Below, piece by piece: positions 57,450 to 64,000 of a stretch of 64,000 bases of DNA (positions are counted from its first letter, which is position 1; each line of letters begins with the position of its first letter). The stretch covers positions 245,539-309,538 of the forward strand of contig NZ_LNYA01000003.1 of assembly GCF_001467615.1 (NCBI RefSeq). The letters are read 5' to 3'. The DNA is from Legionella erythra (GTDB lineage Bacteria; Pseudomonadota; Gammaproteobacteria; Legionellales; Legionellaceae). The notes beneath the pieces were generated by a model. That model had not been told where the DNA came from. It searched no databases and saw only the letters and a program-made list of their open reading frames with translations. A program made the translations under genes and the position numbers.

Positions 57450-57875
57450 TTACCATGCCGAGCGTGCAAAGCATGCGCGCATCCCGTTTATTAATTCCTG
57501 TGCCTTGGTGTCGTTATAGGGAGTAGACCAGGCAGCCGCAGCCGTTTGCCATACACTGTGCGGCCACATGGGGTCGTCCTGAAAACGGGCAATGACATGA
57601 ATGTGTAATTGTTGAACAATATTGCCCAAAGCACCCACATTGATTTTATCCGCCTTGAAATAAGCGCTCATCAAGTTTGATGCACGATGGATTTCGCGCA
57701 TCAGTTGCTGACTGGCTTCACCGCTCAGTTGGTGCAGTTCGCTTAAGTCAGGCAGACGAGGTACGAGAAGTAACCAGGGAAAATTCGCTTCGTTTTTAAG
57801 GTACACTCGCGATAAGGGCGCGTCAAAAAGAAAATGTGAGGATTGTTCCAGGCGTGGGTCAACAATAAAGGTCAT
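57450..57875 (-). CDS. HIT-domain protein
   Basis: The 141-residue protein has the HIT region NIVQQLHIHVIARFQDD near residue 95, where the usual first His of HxHxHxx is Gln. Such Q-L-H-x-H forms are common in bacterial HIT hydrolases, and the central H-x-H for catalysis is kept. It likely hydrolyses nucleotides linked through phosphate to another group; the substrate is unknown. A 105-base gap separates it from algH. Confidence 0.85.
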   Translation of the reverse strand: MTFIVDPRLEQSSHFLFDAPLSRVYLKNEANFPWLLLVPRLPDLSELHQLSGEASQQLMREIHRASNLMSAYFKADKINVGALGNIVQQLHIHVIARFQDDPMWPHSVWQTAAAAWSTPYNDTKAQELINGMRACFARSAW

Positions 57876-57995
57876 GGCATTCGACTAAAGGTAAAAGGCC
57901 AGTGTAGCAAAATTGCGGCCGCGGGTAAGCCATGCTGTTTCATAGCCTTTAAGTGAGTGTATGATAAGGCAATCAATCATTGGAATGAATCAGCC

Positions 57996-59024
57996 ATGGA
58001 TCCTATTACACAAGGCGCCCTGGGCGCGGCCTGCGCTCAAACTTTTTTTGGCAGGTACAGCAGGCATATTCCCTGGCAAGTGGGTGCTTTAGCCGGCATG
58101 ACCGCCGATCTGGACATTTTTCTCGGTTCTCGAAGCGACCCCATGCGCATTGAACACTGGCATCGTCATTTTACCCATTCACTGACTTTCATTCCCGCAG
58201 GCGCCCTGCTCAGTGTTTTTCTGCTGATGTTGTTTCCTTATTACCGCAAGCAATGGGGCCTGGTTATCGCCGTATCTCTCACGGCTTATGCGACACATGG
58301 ATTATTGGACGCCTGTACCAGTTATGGTACCGTCCTTTTGTGGCCATGGAGCTTCAGTCGCATCAGTTGGGATATCGTTTCGATTATTGACCCCTGGTTT
58401 ACCGTCCCTCTGATTTTGGGCACAGCCTGGTCCATCATTCATCAACAGCCTCAGGCTGTCCGTCTAGGCCTCGCTTTGGCCGGTCTGTTTTTGGTTTTTA
58501 ACAGTGTGCAACACCAACGGGCTATCCGTTTTGTAGAAGAGTACGCGACAATTCATCATCGGCGATTAACCCATCTGCGCGCCATGCCGGAACTGGCAAG
58601 TTCCACCCGTTGGCGAATTATCGCCAGGGAACCGCCTTGCCTGTTTATTGCAACCGCCATCGTACCACTTTGGGGCAGTAATGCATTAATACCCGCGTCT
58701 CCATCGGTATTATTTTCAACCAGGAAATTGCCTTTTCCGCTCTCAGCCGGGCAACAGCGCGATCTGGCTATTTTTTCCTGGTTTACTGATAACTATTTAA
58801 TCATGGCCAACGACAAACCCGTGGCGATTGCCGATGGACGGTATACCCACGGGTTTGAAACGATCGTCTCCTTATGGGGCATTGCCTTGCAGCCAGGAAG
58901 GCCTCATGTCAGGCGGATAACGGGCGTGCCGGTTAGGAATTATTGCAAACGGAGTTTAAAGACCCAGAGCAAACATCAGGAACCCTTATGTTTCCGTTGT
59001 TTGGCAATGTCAACAAAAAAATGA
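57996..59024 (+). CDS. Membrane metal-dependent hydrolase family protein (DUF457/YdjM-like)
   Basis: The 342-residue protein starts MDPITQGALGAACAQ, typical for this family. It has four or more membrane helices, histidine-rich HWHRHFTHSL (about 49-58) and HGLLDACTSYG that could bind metal, and a large C-terminal extracytoplasmic part. ATG 57996 is preferred over the frame opening at 57957. The substrate is unknown. The C-terminal end is rich in basic residues. Confidence 0.8.
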   Translation: MDPITQGALGAACAQTFFGRYSRHIPWQVGALAGMTADLDIFLGSRSDPMRIEHWHRHFTHSLTFIPAGALLSVFLLMLFPYYRKQWGLVIAVSLTAYATHGLLDACTSYGTVLLWPWSFSRISWDIVSIIDPWFTVPLILGTAWSIIHQQPQAVRLGLALAGLFLVFNSVQHQRAIRFVEEYATIHHRRLTHLRAMPELASSTRWRIIAREPPCLFIATAIVPLWGSNALIPASPSVLFSTRKLPFPLSAGQQRDLAIFSWFTDNYLIMANDKPVAIADGRYTHGFETIVSLWGIALQPGRPHVRRITGVPVRNYCKRSLKTQSKHQEPLCFRCLAMSTKK

Positions 59025-59209
59025 TTTTTTTTTAAAAAACTATTGTTCCCAGTGCTCCTTTTGCGTTATGGTGGATTATATCTCTTATATGAGGGATATA
59101 CGCCATGCTTTTTATGGTAATTACAATTGTCATTTAAGGACGAATGCAATTGCTCAGCTGGAAAGATAATCCAGTCGACGATTGATAAGCTTTAGCAAAA
59201 GGAGGAGTC

Positions 59210-59431
59210 ATGGCTACAGGCGAAGTCAAATGGTTTAACAATGCCAAAGGGTGGGGTTTTATTATGCCCGAGGGGGGCGGTGAAGATATTTTTGTTCACT
59301 TCTCAGCCATTCACGGTACCGGCTATAAAACCCTCGTTCCCGGGCAACAAGTCAGTTACGATGTGGAAAAAGGCGATCGCGGCTTACATGCTTCCAATGT
59401 AGTGGCCTTGTCTGAAACAACTTCAGCTTAA
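59210..59431 (+). CDS. Cold-shock domain protein
   Basis: The 73-residue nucleic-acid-binding protein has the RNP1-like KGWGFI and RNP2-like DIFVHF motifs in one OB fold, with AGGAGG before the ATG. It resembles CspD/CspA-type proteins; a specific name is not justified. The 185-base upstream region includes an 8-base hairpin at 59078-59099 (ATATCTCT and AGGGATAT around TATATG). Csp mRNAs often have long structured leaders, so this may be its 5' UTR, but that is inference. Confidence 0.92.
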   Translation: MATGEVKWFNNAKGWGFIMPEGGGEDIFVHFSAIHGTGYKTLVPGQQVSYDVEKGDRGLHASNVVALSETTSA

Positions 59432-59444
59432 GCCATTCAATGCA

Positions 59445-59475
59445 GTAACACAGTAGCTTTTTGCTGCTGTGTTAC
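59445..59475. terminator. Hairpin after the cold-shock gene
   Basis: GTAACACAGTAGC and GCTGCTGTGTTAC pair over 13 bases with one G-U around a TTTTT loop, 13 bases after the stop. No T tract follows. Confidence 0.55.
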
Positions 59476-59518
59476 CGAACATCATGTATCATTGCCTTTT
59501 TCAATGCTGGATTTGAAC

Positions 59519-60535
59519 ATGATGAAGCAAGGTCTCCTGTTAATTAATCTCGGCACACCCGATGCACCGGATACCCGTTCTGTGCGCCGTTATTTACGGG
59601 AATTTTTAGCCGATCGGCGTGTGATCGATTTGCCGGCACTTATCCGGTATCCCCTTCTCTATGGGCTTATTCTTCCTTTCAGACCGCGGCAATCGGCTCA
59701 GGCTTATCAGGCCATTTGGAAAGAAGGCGGTTCTCCCTTGCTTATCCATAGTCGAAATTTAGCCGCTAAATTACAATCCGTTTTAGGTGATCAATGTCAG
59801 GTCGCACTGGGCATGCGTTATGGTAATCCGTCCATTGAGGAGGCCCTTCAGCAACTCAGGCATTGCACCCATATCACTGTGTTGCCCTTATATCCCCAAT
59901 ATTCGTCAGCGGCCACCGGTTCGTCCATTGAAAACGTATTGACCTTATTGGCCAAAAAGCCGGTTCAACCCTCGTTAACGATTATTCGTGATTTTTATAA
60001 TCATCCCCGCTTTCTTGCAGCACAGGCACAACGGATTAAGCCTTATCTGGATGAACATGATTACTTACTCTTAAGTTTCCATGGGGTCCCGGAGCGACAC
60101 CTCAAAGCCAGTGGTTGCGAGGCCATCTGTAGTAACAATTGCCCCCTACCCGCTGCCGCAAATCAAGCCTGCTACCGGGCTCAATGCTTCGCTACCGGCC
60201 AACTGCTCGCGTCACGCCTGGGTTTGCCGGCCGGTTACTACCAGATTGCTTTTCAATCCAGACTAGGTAAAACACCCTGGATTAAGCCTTATACCGACGA
60301 AGTGCTCACGGAGCTGGCCTCGCAGGGCATCAAGCGCCTTGCGGTCGCCTGCCCGTCCTTTGTTGCCGATTGCCTGGAAACGTTGGAAGAAATCGGCTTG
60401 CGCGCCCAATTGCAATGGATGAAGCTGGGAGGCGAAAAACTAACCGTTATCCCCTGTTTAAATGATACTCCGCAATGGGTGGAAAGCTTGGTCGATATTT
60501 GCCAGTTACGACAGGAAGAACCGCTTACGGTGTAA
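59519..60535 (+). CDS. hemH: Ferrochelatase
   Basis: HemH inserts Fe(II) into protoporphyrin IX, the last step of haem synthesis. From ATG 59519 the protein has 338 residues: GLLLINLGTPDAPDTRSVRRYL at the N-terminus, LSFHGVPERHL with the catalytic His, and the ACPSFVADCLETLEEI signature. A longer frame opens at 59492; the closer ATGs fit the family. CEAICSNNCPLPAAANQACY includes clustered cysteines. The end overlaps the convergent NfeD gene by 11 bases. Confidence 0.94.
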   Translation: MMKQGLLLINLGTPDAPDTRSVRRYLREFLADRRVIDLPALIRYPLLYGLILPFRPRQSAQAYQAIWKEGGSPLLIHSRNLAAKLQSVLGDQCQVALGMRYGNPSIEEALQQLRHCTHITVLPLYPQYSSAATGSSIENVLTLLAKKPVQPSLTIIRDFYNHPRFLAAQAQRIKPYLDEHDYLLLSFHGVPERHLKASGCEAICSNNCPLPAAANQACYRAQCFATGQLLASRLGLPAGYYQIAFQSRLGKTPWIKPYTDEVLTELASQGIKRLAVACPSFVADCLETLEEIGLRAQLQWMKLGGEKLTVIPCLNDTPQWVESLVDICQLRQEEPLTV

Positions 60536-60965
60536 GCGGCTCGACGATGAGCAGGGTACCGTCTTCGATGCCAACCACTTTCACACGGGTTCCGGCAGGT
60601 AATTCTGGTCCCGTTACAAACCAGTGCGCATCGTTGATACGGATTTTGCCGCGTCCATTCTCAATCGCCTCGACCAGGGTCACGGTTCGCCCCAGCATGG
60701 ATTCAAAAGGGCGATTAATCAAAGTGGGCGGTTTTAAGCTCGTGCGGTGTTTAAGAAAACGCCACCAGGCGTAAGCAAAAAAAATACTCAGTACAGAAAA
60801 CCAAACCAGCTGCCATTGCCAGGTGATCAACATCAACCACGTCATAAAACCCGTTATCGCCGCTGCCATACCTAAGGCGATAAGGAAACCGGCAGCCCCC
60901 AATGTTTCAGCAATAATCAGCAACAGGGCTAATGCCAACCAATGCCAATATAATAACCATGCCAT
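60525..60965 (-). CDS. NfeD-like membrane protein
   Basis: The 146-residue protein has three hydrophobic segments (about 2-20, 22-42, 45-68), then an OB-fold C-terminal domain (RTVTLVEAIENGRGKIRINDAHW). Short NfeD proteins occur next to stomatin/SPFH genes and help membrane-raft-like assemblies or quality control. The SPFH gene is 9 bases upstream, so they form one operon. Confidence 0.9.
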   Translation of the reverse strand: MAWLLYWHWLALALLLIIAETLGAAGFLIALGMAAAITGFMTWLMLITWQWQLVWFSVLSIFFAYAWWRFLKHRTSLKPPTLINRPFESMLGRTVTLVEAIENGRGKIRINDAHWFVTGPELPAGTRVKVVGIEDGTLLIVEPLTP

Positions 60966-60974
60966 GGCGTACCC

Positions 60975-61907
60975 TTATAATTGAACTTTGTTTGCATTCC
61001 TGGGATTAATGCTTTTTAACATTTCGGCCATGCCGCCCAAGGCGCCAATCACACCGGTTGCTTCCACCGGCAGTAATACCATTTTACTGTTTTGAGCATT
61101 ACCGATGGTTTTTAACGCATCAACGTATTTCTCGGCAATAAAATAATTAATGGCATTAATATCCCCTTCGGCAATGGCCACAGAAACCATTTGGGTGGCA
61201 TTGGCATCCGCCTGGGCTGTTCTTTCTCTAGCTTCCGCCGCGAGAAAAGCGGCCTGCTTATCCGCTTCAGCTCTTAAAATCTGACCTTGCTTGTCGCCTT
61301 CTGCCCGTAATATTTCCGCTTGCCTGTCTCCTTCCGCAGCGAGAATAGCGGCCCGCTTTTCCCTTTCTGCTTTCATCTGGTTAGCCATGGCATCAATCAA
61401 ATTTTGCGGCGGGCGGATATCCCTGATTTCAATGCGAGTCACTTTCACACCCCAGGGATTGGTCGCTGCATCGACCACGTGCATCAGACGATTATTAATT
61501 TCATCGCGCTGACTTAACATGCCATCCAATTCAAGCGAACCAAGTACAGTACGGATATTGGTCATGGTCAGGTTACGAATGGCATGCTCAAGATTATCGA
61601 CCTGATAAGCCGCTTTGGCAGGATCAACGACCTGAAAGAAGCACACAGCATCAATGGTCACCATGGCGTTATCGGAAGAAATCACTTCCTGAGGGGGGAT
61701 ATCTAATACCCGCTCTCTCATATTGACTTTGTAAGTTACCCGATCAATAAAGGGGATAATCAGTCCCAAACCTGGCATCAAGGTTTGCGTGTAGCGTCCA
61801 AAACGCTCCACAGTCCATTCTTCGGACTGTGGAACCACTTTAACACCCGCCAACACAAAGGCAATGGCAAAAATGGCTAATAAACCTAATGTAATTAATG
61901 ATCCCAC
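60975..61907 (-). CDS. SPFH/band 7 protein, QmcA/stomatin-like
   Basis: The 310-residue protein has an N-terminal membrane hairpin or anchor (about 3-20), an SPFH domain ([25 protein letters not shown]), and an Ala/Glu-rich coiled coil (about 195-235) with repeated ILRAEGDKQ-type units. It resembles QmcA and paraslipin-type stomatins. It forms membrane oligomers and works with the NfeD protein encoded next. Confidence 0.92.
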   Translation of the reverse strand: MGSLITLGLLAIFAIAFVLAGVKVVPQSEEWTVERFGRYTQTLMPGLGLIIPFIDRVTYKVNMRERVLDIPPQEVISSDNAMVTIDAVCFFQVVDPAKAAYQVDNLEHAIRNLTMTNIRTVLGSLELDGMLSQRDEINNRLMHVVDAATNPWGVKVTRIEIRDIRPPQNLIDAMANQMKAEREKRAAILAAEGDRQAEILRAEGDKQGQILRAEADKQAAFLAAEARERTAQADANATQMVSVAIAEGDINAINYFIAEKYVDALKTIGNAQNSKMVLLPVEATGVIGALGGMAEMLKSINPRNANKVQL

Positions 61908-62050
61908 AGTATTTCTCCCCTTTATTTCAATCCGATATGCTGGATTGTGGAGTATTCTTTACTTAAGCTTATAGCTTACAGCCAAGAAGATTGCAAAATC
62001 CATTTTTTTTATGCTATAGAAGTAGTTAATGAAACTTTTGACGGAAAACC

Positions 62051-62305
62051 ATGCCTAACAAACAATTTGCTGAACGTCTTAATCGGGAGCTTGATGCGAT
62101 AGGTGTACCGTTACGCAGTGATGAGCGTATCGAGGTGTTTTCCAAGCTAATTAAAATTCCCAAATTTAAAGCCGAAGCCATGCTTAATGGCATCACTGTG
62201 CCCGATGAAGCCCTGTTAAAAATATTGGCTGAAGAGTTGGAAGTTAATCCCGACTGGTTAATTGGCAAAAGTGAGCAGAAGCAAAAGAAAACAAAAGCCA
62301 GCTAA
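62051..62305 (+). CDS. Small XRE-like helix-turn-helix protein
   Basis: The 84-residue protein has a helical N-terminus (KQFAERLNRELDAIGVPLRS), a possible helix-turn-helix (RIEVFSKLIKIPKFKAEAML), and a segment IPDEALLKILAEELEVNPDWLIG-like at the end, as in phage-repressor XRE proteins. The C-terminus is a Lys-rich tail. No phage genes are nearby. A transcriptional role is likely; the target is unknown. Confidence 0.6.
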   Translation: MPNKQFAERLNRELDAIGVPLRSDERIEVFSKLIKIPKFKAEAMLNGITVPDEALLKILAEELEVNPDWLIGKSEQKQKKTKAS

Positions 62306-62351
62306 TCAAACGTTGCAATTGGCTGCAAACTACACAAAGCCGGTTGCCTCA

Positions 62352-63516
62352 TTAAAAATATTTTAACCACCAATAATCATGAGCGGCTTTGTATTGCTTA
62401 TACCAACGACAAAGAGGATAAGTCATAGCCAATAGTACAATCCACAGAAGGTACACGCGTAACAGGCTGAAGTGGTATAAGGGTGAGATGGTACTTTCCC
62501 CGGGCGACCACCACCCTCCAGTAGGATGCATAAATACATTCGCTAACAAGTTGGAGGCAGAAATAATAATAAACAGGTGAATCAAATAAAAAAAGATAGC
62601 GACTTTACCAAAGGTTAGTACAAACTGACTGGTAGCCCCCCGCCAATATTCCCATAAAGGCCATAATAATGTCACAGTACCCAGCGTAATCAAAATAAAC
62701 AACAAAGACGGCGGGTATTTGGTGACTTTAATAAACGACAAGAGCGTATAAATTTCTCCCCTGGGCTGAGTTTGCCAATGAATCATGTCCCCATAGCCAT
62801 TCAAAAAGCGAAGCACCACGAAAGCCAATAAAAAAGAAGCACCCAGTAGCATAAAATTTTTGTTCCTTTGAGCCAGCGGGGCTTGCATCCAGGGACCTAA
62901 ACCATAGCCCAACACCATCACAGCAAACCAGGGAATCAAAGGATAGGAAATAAAAAGGGTGAATCCATGCCCTGTCATTACCACAGGGTTATGGGCCACA
63001 TGCCAAAGGAGGGATGACCAGGCAGAATTACCCACTGTCACTGGATCGAGAAAATTATGTGTAGCAATAACGATCATTGAAAAAGACAACAATACCCTGC
63101 GGGGTAACCACAGTAAACCCGCAAGAATTATCATCGATACACCAATGACCCAGATGACCTGCAGAATCAGGATAGGAGGTCCTAAGGGTTTACCAGCAAA
63201 CGATAAGAAAACTTCGAGAAGTATAAAAAAAACTCCTCTTTTTAATAAGAACACCGTCGTTTGTTGCGGAGACGTTTTACTGCAGTACAGATAAGCACTT
63301 AAGCCACTTAAGAAAATAAAGGTAGGGGCGCAAACGGAAGTAATCCAACGAGTCATGAACACAGCAGGGGTAGTATGGAGCAGATCATCCGGTCGATAGG
63401 ACGTCACACCAAAAAAAATCGCGAACATGATCCAATGCCATCAGGATAATCAGAACACCACGCAATAAATCAATGGATTGAATTCTGGAAAGGTAATTGT
63501 CATTATTTCGTTGCAT
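62352..63516 (-). pseudogene. DUF1624/heparan-alpha-glucosaminide acetyltransferase-like membrane protein with frameshift
   Basis: The 5' part (from ATG 63516) reads [20 protein letters not shown] and VRDFF, then stops. The rest, open in another frame to 62352, begins [18 protein letters not shown] and has about eight membrane helices. They join cleanly as DFFGVTSYR if one base is removed from the run of eight A at 63411-63418 (T on the coding strand). The intact protein would have about 388 residues and resemble DUF1624/YeiB-like acyltransferases. Sequencing error, phase variation or slippage are possible instead of decay. Confidence 0.7.
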
Positions 63517-63767
63517 CAAAACCCCGCAAATGCATGATGATGGATTTACATTCATCACCTTGGTCCCATATTTTACCAATTAGTTGGCTAATAATCCATC
63601 ATTTAATGATAATGCGCAGTCAGCTCTGTTATTTATTGCATCAGCCAGACCCTTTTTAACAGGCCCATCGTTTCGTTTTATCTGAGTCTAGCCTGGGGCA
63701 GGAGTGGCAGTGAATTGCAGGTGTATCCGGCTCGATAAATTTCTCCTGATTTTTATCAACACGGCTT

Positions 63768-64000
63768 TTAACCATGAAAACGATGGTTAGCGCTTATTGG
63801 TTTGGCATTTTTCTCGATGTATTGAATAATTTTGCCCGCAATATTAACGTGGGTCGCTTTCTCTATCCCCTCCAATCCGGGTGATGAATTAATTTCAAGG
63901 ACCAGAGGACCGTGATTTGAGCGGATCAAATCGACGCCCGCCACTTTTAAACCCATGGTTTTAGCGGCCGCCACGGCAATGGCTCGCTCCTGAGGCGATA
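63768..64000 (-). CDS. rimK: RimK-type ATP-grasp ligase, C-terminal part (partial)
   Basis: The visible 3' portion encodes [22 protein letters not shown], then [31 protein letters not shown]. [12 protein letters not shown] is the metal- and ATP-binding end of RimK, the ligase that adds glutamates to ribosomal protein S6 in E. coli. The N-terminal domain and most of the ATP-grasp fold lie outside the window. A 188-base gene-free gap separates it from the membrane protein gene. Confidence 0.88.
   Translation of the reverse strand, partial: SPQERAIAVAAAKTMGLKVAGVDLIRSNHGPLVLEINSSPGLEGIEKATHVNIAGKIIQYIEKNAKPISANHRFHG

Overview
The window comes from a Legionella-like gammaproteobacterium (order Legionellales). 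The decisive evidence is an almost complete Dot/Icm type IVB secretion locus in the classical gene order icmT-S-R-Q-P-O-N-M-L-K-E-G-C-D-J-B, facing icmH-icmF. Flanking genes (PlaA-like lysophospholipase, sodC, ahpC/ahpD, algH-ruvX-pyrB) also fit Legionella. Base composition looks higher in GC than L. pneumophila, so another species is likely. I do not name one.

Layout. 1-5.2 kb: housekeeping genes hemA (3' end), prfA, prmC, dksA, waaA, djlA. 5.2-10.3 kb: envelope and lipid-active genes (DUF3530 protein, PlaA-like GDSL enzyme, an alpha/beta hydrolase) mixed with two unrecognised membrane proteins. 10.4-16.8 kb: deaD, a lipid kinase overlapping a 2,4-dienoyl-CoA reductase, a DMT exporter and periplasmic CuZn-SOD. 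16.8-21.2 kb: a CAP protein, a gene broken by an in-frame TGA, small hypotheticals, and ahpC-ahpD behind a near-perfect OxyR operator. 21.3-44.9 kb: the Dot/Icm block. icmH-icmF (+) faces icmB...icmT (-). In between, where L. pneumophila carries tphA, sit an F-box/ankyrin-like protein and a GNAT acetyltransferase. The block has a second icmL, a diverged icmR functional homologue, and an IcmE/DotG with a very long cysteine-punctuated repeat array. 45.3-50.8 kb: two large effector-like genes with PmrA-like upstream repeats, a VTT-domain membrane protein and a 50-residue membrane peptide. 50.8-64 kb: housekeeping genes (class IV aminotransferase, fau, EVE protein, P-II, ubiK, comM, pyrB, ruvX, algH, HIT, DUF457, csp, hemH, NfeD, SPFH, an XRE-like regulator, a frameshifted DUF1624-type membrane protein, and the 3' part of rimK).

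How it works together. IcmE, IcmK, IcmG, IcmH, IcmF, IcmN and related proteins form the envelope-spanning channel. IcmO/P/J/S are the coupling-complex components present here, and IcmB is the energising ATPase. IcmQ with the icmR homologue is the pore-former/chaperone pair. Candidate substrates sit beside the machine: the F-box protein, the 750-residue protein, and a 655-residue protein in which I recognise an SH2 domain downstream of a clan-CD cysteine-protease-like core. That last protein is the most exciting item in the window. All functions are read from sequence patterns and family memory; no search was run.
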